This document shows positions 53,150-62,054 of a stretch of DNA of 64,000 nucleotides, piece after piece. The notes under the pieces are model-generated. The model was given only the letters and a program-made list of their open reading frames with translations. It ran no database searches and had not been told where the DNA came from. The position numbers and the translations under genes were made by a program. How positions within the stretch are numbered: position 1 is the first letter of the stretch; each line of letters starts with the position of its first letter. Location of the stretch: contig JAVCCM010000059.1 of the NCBI GenBank assembly GCA_030765455.1, forward strand, positions 1 through 64,000. The letters are read 5' to 3'. The DNA comes from Candidatus Electryonea clarkiae (GTDB lineage: Bacteria; Electryoneota; Electryoneia; Electryoneales; Electryoneaceae).

Positions 53150-56100
53150 TTATTTCAAAATAACTATTTTCCTTACAGCATTAATGTTGTTATTCGACTC
53201 AATGGTGAGGAAATATACTCCAGAGGAAATTATTGTGCTACCATATTGGATTTCGTAACTCCCGGGCAGATGCAGCCCACGTCTTATTGTTTCAACTTCC
53301 CTGCCAAGGATATCATAGATTTTTAATTTGATATCCGCTCGTTCCGGCAGAGAGTAACGTATGATCGCAGTCGAATTGAAGGGATTTGGATAGACGTTTG
53401 AGATTGAATAGTTTGATGGGTTCTCGACTATCTCAGAAAGAGGAACGTCTGCAAAATCAACTCTCATGGTGACAGGCATTATAGTTTCTCCTGCTCCGGC
53501 AGTATAGGAAGTGTAAACAAAACCACGATAGTAATCATCTGGTAATCCGGAACTGTTTAAATTCAACACGACATTTTCAACTCCATCCGGTTCGATAGTG
53601 AGAGAGTTTCTTTCTAAAGTTACTCCCCATAGAACCGCGTCAAGCTTCCAGATAGCGACTATCACGTAATCAATCCTGTATGCTATACTAACGACTACCT
53701 GGAAGTATTTATTATAACCATCAACCACTGACAATCCCCGCAAAGTGCCGCCTAAAGAGGTGTTCAGTTCTTCCGATACCTGGAGATTTTGACCTGTTTC
53801 CGGATCAACCTTAAAAAGACTGCGATGCCTCACGCTATCCTCAATAGCAAGGAAGAGTGGGTAACCATCCTCATCATCCTGGTAATACCCCAGACCTGCA
53901 ATAGTTAGATTATTCAGGATTGTATCACTCACACTGCCATCCATTGGATCTATAGCAAGAATATCGTTATCTCCACTTGCAATCCACAGATTCTCCCTGT
54001 CCTCATCCCAGGCTATTGATACAATTCCATGATATGGACTTTCCAGTTCATCAATGATATTTCCTGAATCGGGGGTAATCGAATAAATACTTGATCCGTC
54101 AATCCCCCAGATATTGCTCCCGTCAAAAGCGAGGTCAGTCATACCAGGCAGGCTATCCTGATGACCGGGTTGCAGAATAGAGCCAAGGTATTCGTCATCT
54201 TCTGAAAACTTATAAATTACATTCGCTTCACCCTGATTGGTTGAACCACTGATATAAAATATTCCCTTATCCCACGTCAATCCGTGGAATCGATTATCAC
54301 CTAAATTATCACTGACAATAATTGAAGAAAGTAAATCGATATATTCAACCGTATCCTCAATATCCGGTTTGATTTCTAATGATAGATCGTATTCTAAAGT
54401 ACCGCTGTTTCGGAAAGTCAGATCAAATGTTTCATCCGGATTATCATCATTCAACCTGACCCAAAGGCTTTCAGGTGTCATGGAAAATATTCCCGATGGA
54501 TATTCAAAGTTCAATTCGACGTTTTGATCTTCTTCAATTGTCACATTACCGGCTTCATAGACAGGGCTGGCTAAAAGTTTTGCCAGTATGGGGTTTTGCC
54601 CAACCGGCAGTTGAAATTCGTATTCACCATCTACATTTGTAGTATCACGACAGCGCCTGCGTTCCAAAACATAGACCACTAAACCTTCCAGGGGCTCGTC
54701 TGTATTTGCATCAATGGCTGTACCACTTACGCTCCCCATCGGGAGATAGATTGCATCAACAGCTTCATCAGCCTGTACACGTCCGGCGCCATAATCGTTA
54801 TCTTTACCTTCAACACCTAAATCAAGAGCAGTCGTTTCGAGAAGTTCGTCTATCTCTGCCGGAAGCAGTTCAAGCGCCTTAGAGAGCATTAACGCTGCGA
54901 TGCCTGATACGACAGGAGCTGCATAAGAAGTAAATCCAGTACTGGGCGCAGTAAGGTCAGGCTTTATCAACCCGGCATGATCATCATCATACGTGTAATC
55001 AAACCAGGGTTCGACATCTATCCAGGTTACCGGGCCCGGGCTTGAAACTGTAGAAACTGTATCATCTGCACCTGTTGCGCCTACAGTGATCAAACCACTT
55101 AATCCACCCTCTTCAATCTCATCAGGATGACGCCAGGGTGATGGAACACCTCCGGGTACTGAGATAGCATTCGGAGGAACACTAATCATACGATTATTCC
55201 CTGCCGACTTAACACAGACGATTCCAGCAGCGTTCAACAAATTGTAATTCGATCTCCAGATGGCACGGTCACCTTCATCCGGCTCAGCCCAACCAAGCGA
55301 CATGTGAATAATATCCGCTCCCTGATCGAGAGCAAACTGCTGAGCTTCCCAGGCACTGCTTACCAGACCGGTTACCATATCCTGGCGTACTTTCAGGATC
55401 ATAAGCGTTGCTTCAGGTGCAACCCCTGTGGTATCACCTTCAGATCCGTCTCCGACAAGGATTGCAGCTACACCTGTTCCATGACCTTCATCATCCATCG
55501 GATCATTATCGTCATTATGGAAATCATAACCATGATTGGGATACTCATCACCACCATCCCATAACCGGTTTTCAAGATTCACATTTGTATAATCAACCCC
55601 TGTATCAATAATCGCGATTAGGATACCTTCGCCCATGTATCCGTCCGCCCATACTTCCCTGGCATTTATCAGGTCAAGCTGCCAACTGACATCATCTAAT
55701 TCATAGTCTCCGTATTCAATACTACTTTCAGCATTATCATCAGCAATAATAGCTGATACATCGTGTCTTCGAGATATTTCAAGAATAATTTCGCTGTCAG
55801 CAGTAATCTTTAACGCGTTACAAATCGGAATTGACTTAAATTTCTTTACTTTTCCTCTTGAGTATTCAGACTTTAGAAAACCGAACAGGCTTCCTTGTGA
55901 CTTCTTCGCGAGCAAATGCAATTCTTCACTGATAAGCTGCGAACGTTCTTTTCGAGGTAAACCATTGACCATTTCCTGCAAATATTCAGCATCCGGTCTG
56001 ACAGACATGAGCACGACTACTGAAACAGGTTCATTTGATTTTGTAGGCTTCGAAACGAGTCTTGTGGTTTGTGAAAGAGTAATCCCATTAGCATTACCAA

Positions 56101-56155
56101 AATGCATAATCGCAAAACTCACTAATAGGTACAAACGAAGATACTTTGCTGTCAT
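53150..56155 (-). CDS. T9SS-secreted subtilisin-like protease (S8), paralog 2, with extra domains
   Basis: In this 1001-residue protein a signal peptide (1-24) and prodomain precede the S8 domain: Asp184 in AIIDTGVDYT, His225 in DEGHGTGVAAIL, Asn319 in SAGNN, Ser409 in GFTSYAAPVVSG. Then come a carboxypeptidase-regulatory-like domain (about 478-555, SGTAIDANTDEPLEGLVVYV), a beta-propeller-like region (about 615-840, blades such as AFDGSNIWGIDGSSIYSI and AWDEDRENLWIASG), and the T9SS sorting domain (about 915-1001, VYPNPFNSTAIIRYSLP). It is paralogous to its downstream neighbour over the protease part only. The added domains probably bind substrate or surface glycans. Confidence 0.9.
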   Translation of the reverse strand: MTAKYLRLYLLVSFAIMHFGNANGITLSQTTRLVSKPTKSNEPVSVVVLMSVRPDAEYLQEMVNGLPRKERSQLISEELHLLAKKSQGSLFGFLKSEYSRGKVKKFKSIPICNALKITADSEIILEISRRHDVSAIIADDNAESSIEYGDYELDDVSWQLDLINAREVWADGYMGEGILIAIIDTGVDYTNVNLENRLWDGGDEYPNHGYDFHNDDNDPMDDEGHGTGVAAILVGDGSEGDTTGVAPEATLMILKVRQDMVTGLVSSAWEAQQFALDQGADIIHMSLGWAEPDEGDRAIWRSNYNLLNAAGIVCVKSAGNNRMISVPPNAISVPGGVPSPWRHPDEIEEGGLSGLITVGATGADDTVSTVSSPGPVTWIDVEPWFDYTYDDDHAGLIKPDLTAPSTGFTSYAAPVVSGIAALMLSKALELLPAEIDELLETTALDLGVEGKDNDYGAGRVQADEAVDAIYLPMGSVSGTAIDANTDEPLEGLVVYVLERRRCRDTTNVDGEYEFQLPVGQNPILAKLLASPVYEAGNVTIEEDQNVELNFEYPSGIFSMTPESLWVRLNDDNPDETFDLTFRNSGTLEYDLSLEIKPDIEDTVEYIDLLSSIIVSDNLGDNRFHGLTWDKGIFYISGSTNQGEANVIYKFSEDDEYLGSILQPGHQDSLPGMTDLAFDGSNIWGIDGSSIYSITPDSGNIIDELESPYHGIVSIAWDEDRENLWIASGDNDILAIDPMDGSVSDTILNNLTIAGLGYYQDDEDGYPLFLAIEDSVRHRSLFKVDPETGQNLQVSEELNTSLGGTLRGLSVVDGYNKYFQVVVSIAYRIDYVIVAIWKLDAVLWGVTLERNSLTIEPDGVENVVLNLNSSGLPDDYYRGFVYTSYTAGAGETIMPVTMRVDFADVPLSEIVENPSNYSISNVYPNPFNSTAIIRYSLPERADIKLKIYDILGREVETIRRGLHLPGSYEIQYGSTIISSGVYFLTIESNNNINAVRKIVILK

Positions 56156-56350
56156 TGCAATTTAGACACTTGAGTGATCGAAACTGTTAAGTTCTTTCCT
56201 AAATAATTGAATATCAGTCATTCTGAACCGTATCTAGTGATCTTTAATTAACACGGTTCCAGTTAATAATATAAGGATTTTATTGCAGGTATGCAGTCAG
56301 GGATTTGAAAGCGGTAATCACAATTAATTTTCATTCAGCAGAAATAACTT

Positions 56351-57217
56351 TTAATCACCCCATCTCAATTTTTGCCTTAATATCTGGTAAAAATAACGCC
56401 CCTCAAAATTAACCAGCGGTGCTATAAAAGACGCCCGTTCAACAACCAATGTGCATCCATTTTCCAGTTTGCAGGCTTCCTGACCGTCAATATTGATGTT
56501 CACATAACCAAGTTTGCTCTCAGACAGGATACGAATTGTTTTGTCATCAGATATTATCAGAGGCCGGTTACTCAAGGAATGCGGATTAAGAGGAGTAAAT
56601 ATAATTCCCGCCATTTTCGGTTCAATAATTGGTCCCCCGGCAGACAGGTTATAGCCGGTTGAACCAGTTGGAGTTGAAACAATAATTCCATCAGCACGAT
56701 AATTATTAAGAAATTCTCCATCAATAGTCGTGTGGAGATTTATCATCAATGAATAGCTGCCCTTGTCGATGACAATATCGTTTAAAGCATACCAGGGACC
56801 GTGTTTGTCGCAATCTTCGATGCTTGCACGAAGAACCATTCTTTTTTCAGCTTCCCAACGTCCGGCAAGCAAATCTTCTGTTCGCTCGTGAATATCTTCC
56901 GGTCCGGCAGCGGTCAAATACCCTAATCCACCCATATTGACGCCGAGTACCGGCGTCTCACATCCACCAAGCAGCCTGACAGTATTCAGCAGGGTGCCGT
57001 CACCTCCAAAACTGAGTACAATATCTGTAGTATTGCAGAAATTTTCAGGACTTTCTTTCCCGATTTTACTTAAACTTTTGAATGATTCAAACTCGGAAGA
57101 TAAGATATAGTCTATATTCTTATCTTCCAGCCAGTTGATATACTCTGAAAGGAAACCCTCAAGTTCACGTTTAACAGGGTTTCCGGCAAGACCAAGAATC
57201 AGCTTTTTATTTTCCAT
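56351..57217 (-). CDS. nadK: NAD kinase
   Basis: NAD kinase phosphorylates NAD to NADP with ATP or polyphosphate. The 288-residue sequence has the nucleotide motif FGGDGTLLNTVR (GGDGT at 71-75, catalytic Asp73), GVNMGGLGYLT, ALNDIVIDKG in place of the more usual NE, YRADGIIVSTPTGSTGYNLSAGGPI and TPLNPHSLSNRP, all family hallmarks. It lies 13 bp downstream of xseB and closes the operon cox24-like, DUF2905, xseA, xseB, nadK. Confidence 0.96.
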   Translation of the reverse strand: MENKKLILGLAGNPVKRELEGFLSEYINWLEDKNIDYILSSEFESFKSLSKIGKESPENFCNTTDIVLSFGGDGTLLNTVRLLGGCETPVLGVNMGGLGYLTAAGPEDIHERTEDLLAGRWEAEKRMVLRASIEDCDKHGPWYALNDIVIDKGSYSLMINLHTTIDGEFLNNYRADGIIVSTPTGSTGYNLSAGGPIIEPKMAGIIFTPLNPHSLSNRPLIISDDKTIRILSESKLGYVNINIDGQEACKLENGCTLVVERASFIAPLVNFEGRYFYQILRQKLRWGD

Positions 57218-57230
57218 CGATTCAGCTCAC

Positions 57231-57452
57231 TTATTCCAACTCAAACGGCTCAGTTTCACCCGATTCGAGCAGACCGCGGACCCTAACTTGTGCTTTATCA
57301 AGTTTATCCCGGCATCGTTTAAGCAGTCCCTGTCCTTCTTCGAATAGTTTCAGGCTCTCTTCGAGATTCAGTCCTCCATCCTCAAGACGATCAACAATTG
57401 TTTCGAGGTTGGCAAGATCTTTTTCAAAACCTGATGATTTCTCATCATTCAT
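57231..57452 (-). CDS. xseB: Exodeoxyribonuclease VII small subunit
   Basis: A 73-residue acidic helical protein with FEKDLANLETIVDRLEDGGLNLEESLKLFEEGQGLLKRC, the standard XseB coiled-coil pattern. It binds the large subunit XseA. Its ATG overlaps the xseA stop in the form TAATG. Confidence 0.95.
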   Translation of the reverse strand: MNDEKSSGFEKDLANLETIVDRLEDGGLNLEESLKLFEEGQGLLKRCRDKLDKAQVRVRGLLESGETEPFELE

Positions 57453-58672
57453 TATTTTGCCTTAATTTCTGAAATTTTTGCCTTTGCCTGACCTTTAGCA
57501 AGAACAAGTTTAATATAATCATCGAGTGCAAGATTTCCAGCATCGGTGACCACTTTATCGTCTTTAATTACTATCGAGTAACCCCGGTTCAATACGCCAA
57601 GCGGCGATAATGCTTTCAACCGGCTTTCAAATTTTTCAATGACGTCATTTATATTATTCAGCCCTGTTGCCAGGGATTTTTTCCCTCTCGCCTCCAGATC
57701 GTCCAATTGCTGAATATACTGATTTAACCGGTCCGGGAGACGTTTTAATCCATAAGCTCCGGCAGATTTCTCCAGCCTGAGATTAAATGTTTCCAACGAA
57801 CCTGTAATTGAACGGGAAAGCCTGAGTTTTAGGTGGTCAATCCGGCTGCGAAGCTCTATACGGTCACTCGTTGCCAACTCCGCCGCTCCGGTGGGAGTGG
57901 GCGCTCGAAGGTCTGCGGCAAGATCAGCTAATGTTGTGTCGGTTTCATGTCCGACTCCGGAAATTATCGGGATAGGACATTCCGTAATAGCCCTGACTGT
58001 CTTTTCTTCATTAAAAGCCCAGAGGTCTTCAATTGAACCTCCGCCCCGCCCCACTATAATTACTTCAGGTGCGGGTGAGTATTGAGCTAATTGATTGATT
58101 GCTCCCGCAATCTCCGAAGCCGCGCCATCACCCTGTACTTTTGCTGCAACAAAGAGAACATCCAGATCAAATGCTCTTCTTGAGAGTGTGACCAGGATGT
58201 CGCGGATAGCGGCACCGCTCGATGATGTGATTACGCCAATAGTTCGGGGAAATCGTGGAATAGGTTTTTTCCGGTCAGATTCAAAAAGCCCCTCCCCTGC
58301 AAGCCGGGCTTTCAGCTTCTCGAATTCTGCGGCTAACGCACCCTGTCCCGATGGTTGAATCGCCTCGATCTCGAACTGATACTTGCCACCTTTTTCATAA
58401 ACGACGAGGCGCCCGTATAGGAGCGCTTCCTGACCGTCCGCCGGACGGAATTCTAGCCGTTGAACCCGTGATCTCCACATCACTCCGGAAATCTGGGCAC
58501 CGGCATCTTTCAGTGTAAGGTATAGATGTCCGCTTCGGTGAAAATTTATTCCACTGATTTCACCTCGCAGCCAGACCGCTGGAAATTGTGTCTCCAGCAA
58601 TTGTCTGATTTCACGGGTGATCTCACTAACCGTGAAAATCTGTGAAGGATCGATTACTTGCGGAAAAGCCAC
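57452..58672 (-). CDS. xseA: Exodeoxyribonuclease VII large subunit
   Basis: It degrades single-stranded DNA from both ends in repair together with XseB. The 406-residue chain has an N-terminal OB-fold (about 10-110, TVSEITREIRQLLE, VWLRGEISGINFHRSGHLYLTLKD). The catalytic domain has GVITSSSGAAIRDIL, VIIVGRGGGSIEDLWAFNEE and PIISGVGHETDTTLAD, followed by APTPTGAAELA and a coiled-coil C-terminus ending in NRGYSIV. It overlaps DUF2905 upstream by 19 bp and xseB downstream by one base. Confidence 0.97.
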   Translation of the reverse strand: MAFPQVIDPSQIFTVSEITREIRQLLETQFPAVWLRGEISGINFHRSGHLYLTLKDAGAQISGVMWRSRVQRLEFRPADGQEALLYGRLVVYEKGGKYQFEIEAIQPSGQGALAAEFEKLKARLAGEGLFESDRKKPIPRFPRTIGVITSSSGAAIRDILVTLSRRAFDLDVLFVAAKVQGDGAASEIAGAINQLAQYSPAPEVIIVGRGGGSIEDLWAFNEEKTVRAITECPIPIISGVGHETDTTLADLAADLRAPTPTGAAELATSDRIELRSRIDHLKLRLSRSITGSLETFNLRLEKSAGAYGLKRLPDRLNQYIQQLDDLEARGKKSLATGLNNINDVIEKFESRLKALSPLGVLNRGYSIVIKDDKVVTDAGNLALDDYIKLVLAKGQAKAKISEIKAK

Positions 58673-58863
58673 AGCAGCACCGATAAAATTACACTGAGCA
58701 ACAAACTGGTCGCCAACGGGATAAAGATACGCATTGGTCCTTTATGGATAATGATATCACCCGGGAGGCGTCCCAGTCCGATTTTAGAACCGAATAAAAG
58801 GAATAATCCTGCCACGGCAAGGATCAGTCCGACAACTATCAGTAATCGACCCAGATCCTGCAA
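58654..58863 (-). CDS. DUF2905 family small membrane protein, 69 aa
   Basis: Two hydrophobic helices (RLLIVVGLILAVAGLFLLF and FIPLATSLLLSVILSVLLWLF) flank the diagnostic GLGRLPGDIIIHKGPMRIF hairpin of DUF2905. The function is unknown. The start is TTG at 58863, with AAGGAG five bases upstream. It begins 11 bp after the tiny Cox24-like gene and overlaps xseA by 19 bp. Confidence 0.92.
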   Translation of the reverse strand: MQDLGRLLIVVGLILAVAGLFLLFGSKIGLGRLPGDIIIHKGPMRIFIPLATSLLLSVILSVLLWLFRK

Positions 58864-58874
58864 GACAACTCCTT

Positions 58875-58970
58875 CTACCTGATTTTTTTCTTATGACGAT
58901 CTCTCTTACGACGCTTTTTCCTTTTATGCGTCGCGATCTTCAAACGTTTGCGTTTACGTCCGCAAGGCAA
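58875..58970 (-). CDS. 31-residue AURKAIP1/Cox24-domain basic peptide
   Basis: This gene is too short for usual ORF cut-offs. Reading from TTG at 58970, with GGAG six bases upstream, gives a 31-residue peptide beginning MPCGRKRKRLKIATHKRKKR and ending RHKKKIR before TAG. It matches the bacterial AURKAIP1/Cox24-type peptides (M-P-x-G-x-K-R-K-R-x-K-x-x-T-H-K-R-K-K-R) common in Bacteroidota, related to a mitochondrial ribosomal protein. It is therefore probably a ribosome-associated peptide. The first gene of the operon leading into DUF2905, xseA, xseB and nadK. The family match is from memory but the pattern is highly specific. Confidence 0.88.
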   Translation of the reverse strand: MPCGRKRKRLKIATHKRKKRRKRDRHKKKIR

Positions 58971-59220
58971 TGTGATCTCCAGTCAGTTTATATATAATGA
59001 ATTTTCTTTTTTGCTTTTTACTACTGTTGTTCATAAATAAACAATTGATTGTAAAAAAAAGGAGGGCGAGCGCAACTGCTCGCCAAACCGTTTAATCTGT
59101 ATTTTCAATTACAACAAAAAATAAGCGATAAAATACGTATTTTCAAGGCAAACCTTGGCTCTGTTCTCTGATGATTCTATGAATGCTGGACTCCTATCCA
59201 TATCATTCGATGAGTTGACC

Positions 59221-59314
59221 AGTAGATCCCTTTCGTCGAAAGGGATTTGAACAAATAAACCAAAGAATACTTACGTAGCCCACCCGAAATCCCTTTCAAC
59301 GAAAGGGATCTACT
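59221..59314. repeat. Inverted pair of palindromes, AGTAG...CTACT type
   Basis: AGTAGATCCCTTTCGTCGAA... (59221-59248) and its inverse (59287-59314) differ at one position. Each arm is itself a hairpin around CTTTCGnCGAAAG, like the palindrome at 38315-38345. Confidence 0.8.
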
Positions 59315-59516
59315 CTCACTCATATGTGAATTGTAGCAATAACGTAATAAATATAACATCAATCGAAAAAAAGCCGTCATTGCGAAGAATGAAGCAATCC
59401 CCTGATTCATCGTAACTAACTTATTATTAAATATGCTGATATTAATAGTCCGCTTGAATCAAGGACCAAGCTACATTATTAATATGAAAATATTATTAAT
59501 AAATATTATATAACAA

Positions 59517-59545
59517 TTGATTTTTAATTCCAAGATCGTTATAAT
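59517..59545 (+). promoter_or_regulatory. Strong sigma-70-type promoter
   Basis: TTGATT (59517-59522), 17 bp, TATAAT (59540-59545). It lies 38 bp before the small ORF at 59584 and presumably also drives the beta-helix lipoprotein gene. Confidence 0.7.
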
Positions 59546-59583
59546 AGTATACCCCGCAAAAATATATGTTCCGAGGAGTTGCT

Positions 59584-59724
59584 ATGTCTTTTTTGATTGG
59601 TAAGCCTTATTCGGATAATTCAAAAAGCGGATTGAAAAATAATCCGTTCAAAAATGTTTGTCTCCCATTTCAATCTTCCAGTATCTCAATTCAATGGAGA
59701 ACTCTTTGTTTACTCAACAGATAA
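59584..59724 (+). CDS. Possible small protein or leader peptide, 46 aa
   Basis: ATG at 59584 follows GAGGAG (59573-59578) and a near-consensus promoter. It encodes MSFLIGKPYSDNSKSGLKNN and 26 further residues ending LCLLNR. It stops 13 bp before the lipoprotein start. It has no recognisable motif; placement suggests a leader peptide or small co-expressed protein. Coding status rests only on signals, not homology. Confidence 0.4.
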   Translation: MSFLIGKPYSDNSKSGLKNNPFKNVCLPFQSSSISIQWRTLCLLNR

Positions 59725-59737
59725 TTAAGGAGTAGAA

Positions 59738-60568
59738 GTGTTTATAAAGATCACAAATACAGCGCTTATAATGCTGATTCTTGTAGTTTTAAGCAGTTGT
59801 ACAATTAACGAATGCGATTGCCCGGTAGCGGTTGAAGATCAGCCACAAGTTATCTATGTGCCTGAAGATTACGAGACACTCCAGGCGGCGATTAATGCTG
59901 CTGAGGAGGGCGACACAATCAGGGTCGGACCGGGGACGTATAACGAAGGTTTGAACTTCTTCGGGAAAAATGTCTGGTTTGAAAGTACTGACGGTCCTGA
60001 AGTGACGATTATTGACGCTACTGGATGGACTTATGGTATTTATTTGAGTTTAGGAGAAGATACTACTTTAGTAATTAGAGGATTTACTATTGAGAAAGCA
60101 ATTTATAATGGTATTAATGCAAGCGATGCTTCATTCTCTATGTACAATTGTATAATAAGAAACAATGCCGAATACGGCATAGCTTGCAATTTAGGATCAC
60201 ATGCAATTATTGAAAACTGTGTAACAGATAACAATGGGACAAACATTGGAATCGCCTATTCCTGGGGAAGATTGATTAACACCATCTCAGTGAATGCTAA
60301 CCGTTATGGCATTTGGAATATTGCCATTTATCCAAGCGCTTTAAATTATGGTTATAATATATATTATAATAATGAGACAAATTTCAACGATCCTCCTTTA
60401 CACGCTGAAACCGATTTACTTCAAAATCCTCTTTTTGTGAACGGTACATATCGCCTTGACGAAGATTCACCATGCATTGACACTGGACACCCTCAAATTA
60501 TTGACATAGATGAAACACGAAGCGATATAGGGGTCTATGGAGGACCTTATGCATATCAAATGCAATGA
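59738..60568 (+). CDS. Right-handed beta-helix lipoprotein, 276 aa
   Basis: Signal peptide and lipobox LSSC (Cys21) mark a lipoprotein. The sequence then follows the pectate-lyase/NosD-like beta-helix pattern: VPEDYETLQAAINAAEEGDTI, VGPGTYNEGLNFFGKNVW, VIRGFTIEKA, IIRNNAEYGIACN, HAIIENCVTDNN. It ends with CIDTGHPQIIDIDETRSDIG, as often seen in surface beta-helix proteins and similar to the ends of the T9SS triplet proteins. It lacks catalytic residues that I can identify. The start is GTG at 59738 with AAGGAG five bases upstream. A surface binding or structural role is likely. Confidence 0.82.
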   Translation: MFIKITNTALIMLILVVLSSCTINECDCPVAVEDQPQVIYVPEDYETLQAAINAAEEGDTIRVGPGTYNEGLNFFGKNVWFESTDGPEVTIIDATGWTYGIYLSLGEDTTLVIRGFTIEKAIYNGINASDASFSMYNCIIRNNAEYGIACNLGSHAIIENCVTDNNGTNIGIAYSWGRLINTISVNANRYGIWNIAIYPSALNYGYNIYYNNETNFNDPPLHAETDLLQNPLFVNGTYRLDEDSPCIDTGHPQIIDIDETRSDIGVYGGPYAYQMQ

Positions 60569-60870
60569 AGTAATTACATATTGGCCGAATACAACAATTT
60601 GTTCAACCCATTCAGGGTTGATATTATTGTGTTTTCCATTCCTCCACGGGTTTTACCCGTGGCTATTCATGTTTATCTCCTTCGGAGATATTTCTTTGAA
60701 ACAATGAAAATCTTCATCCAGAGATATTTGCGATGAAACGAAGAATATCTTCATCTTGTAAAACAAATCTGAATACTTTCATAAAACCGATCTGAACCCA
60801 CTTAACAGAATAGATATGAATACCCTGTCGTAATCAGAATTCATTGGTTTTCGGTTAGATACCAGAAGTA
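60569..60870. other. Intergenic region between convergent genes
   Basis: It contains hairpin element family B copy 3 (60604-60690). No T-tract terminator was found for either neighbour. Confidence 0.5.
60604..60690 (+). repeat. Three-hairpin element family B, copy 3
   Basis: Hairpin 1 CAACCCATTCAGGGTTG (60604-60620), hairpin 2 CCACGGGTTTTACCCGTGG (60644-60662), linker CTATTCATGTT, hairpin 3 TATCTCCTTCGGAGATA (60674-60690). Same order as at 5170 and 5335, with compensatory stem changes. Confidence 0.75.
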
Positions 60871-61152
60871 TTACTTGTTTACTTTATCTTTCAATTTCAT
60901 TGATGCCTTGAAAACGGGGACTTTTTTGGCTGGTACATGAATACCTTCCCCTGTGCGGGGATTTACTGCGTTTCGTTCTGCACGATCATCAACTTTGAAA
61001 GTCCCGAAGCCACGCATTTCAATCCTGCCGCCTTTTTCAAGTTCATCGGATAAGGTTTCCAGCATACCATCAACGACTGCCGCCACGTCGATCAAGGTTA
61101 AGCCGGTACCTTGGGCGATGCTTTTCGTTATATCTGCTTTTGTCATGGTCAT
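60871..61152 (-). CDS. hup: HU/IHF family DNA-binding protein, 93 aa
   Basis: This is a small nucleoid protein that bends DNA as a dimer. The family pattern is complete: MTKADITKSIAQGTGLTLIDVAAVVDGML, the GFGTFKV turn, and the beta-arm region ERNAVNPRTGEGIHVPAKKVPVF. ATG at 61152 overlaps the sppA stop (TAATG); a second in-frame ATG six bases later is equally possible. It is cotranscribed with an envelope protease and a murein hydrolase, an unusual setting for HU. Confidence 0.95.
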   Translation of the reverse strand: MTMTKADITKSIAQGTGLTLIDVAAVVDGMLETLSDELEKGGRIEMRGFGTFKVDDRAERNAVNPRTGEGIHVPAKKVPVFKASMKLKDKVNK

Positions 61153-62054
61153 TATTCCGGTCTCCAGCGATATTGAAATTTTGGTTGTGACTCTAATCTT
61201 TTTTGAACTGTTCGGACACTTTCATCAAGCAACTCGTCAAGCCAGTCAATTGGATGCTTTTTAGGTGGTTTTGCGATTTTTGGTTCTTCACCAAGACCGC
61301 TTATTTCCCCGGCTATCCTGATGGCTTCATATTGATCGCCGATAAGGTCAATCAATCCCAATTCATGCGCCTGTCTTCCTGTGAATACACGTCCATCCGC
61401 GACCTTCTTAACCTGCTCAATCTCCATATTTCTTTCGAGAGCAACTGCTTCGGTAAATTGATCATACGCATCATCAACATAATTCTGAAGGTATTTACGG
61501 TCTTTTGCTGTTAAATCACGAAAGGGCCATCCGGTATCTTTATATTCGCCGCTCTTAATCATTTCGGCATCTATACCAATTTTTTCCATTAGCTCATAAA
61601 ATTGCGTCAATTCCATCAGAACACCAATCGAACCGGTTGTCGTTCCTGGATTAGCAACGATAGTATCAGCACCAATCGCTGCGTAGTAACCACCGCTTGC
61701 CGCCACACTCCCCAATGAAGCAATTACCGGTTTAGCCTTTCGTGCACGACTGATTGCAGAATAAAGCTCCTGCGATGCCGCCACTCCTCCACCAGGGCTG
61801 TCGATTCGAATAACTATAGCCTTGACCTTCTCTTCAAGCCGGAATGCATCAATTTGCTCACACCAGCGGCGCGCATCGTAGATAGGTCCGATGATATCGA
61901 CCAGCCCCACCCTGTCACCTCGAATCATATCCATCTCGATACCGCTTCCACCGGAAGGCTGCCTGAATGCCATCGAAGCAATAAGGATGATTATTATTAA
62001 TCCTCCGATAAGGACAAATGCGGCAATAGCATCGCTTCTGCCTTTTCTATTCAT
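61152..62054 (-). CDS. sppA: Signal peptide peptidase SppA (36K type)
   Basis: This inner-membrane serine peptidase digests cleaved signal peptides. The 300-residue chain has an N-terminal anchor (about 11-30). The nucleophile is Ser120 in SVAASGGYYAAIGAD and the general base Lys172 in SGEYKDTGWPFR. They are 52 residues apart, as in the Bacillus enzyme. VIRIDSPGGGVAASQELY matches the ClpP-like fold. AGGAGGAG precedes its ATG, which overlaps the mltD stop (TGATG). Confidence 0.96.
   Translation of the reverse strand: MNRKGRSDAIAAFVLIGGLIIIILIASMAFRQPSGGSGIEMDMIRGDRVGLVDIIGPIYDARRWCEQIDAFRLEEKVKAIVIRIDSPGGGVAASQELYSAISRARKAKPVIASLGSVAASGGYYAAIGADTIVANPGTTTGSIGVLMELTQFYELMEKIGIDAEMIKSGEYKDTGWPFRDLTAKDRKYLQNYVDDAYDQFTEAVALERNMEIEQVKKVADGRVFTGRQAHELGLIDLIGDQYEAIRIAGEISGLGEEPKIAKPPKKHPIDWLDELLDESVRTVQKRLESQPKFQYRWRPE

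Larger units (their letters stand above)
58971..59583. other. Gene-free region with inverted repeats
   Basis: It contains the inverted pair 59221-59314, a partial copy of a common GTCATTGCGAAGAATGAAGC repeat near 59379 and, at the right end, a strong promoter (59517-59545). No gene was found; a 77-codon minus frame over the repeats is not credible. Confidence 0.5.
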
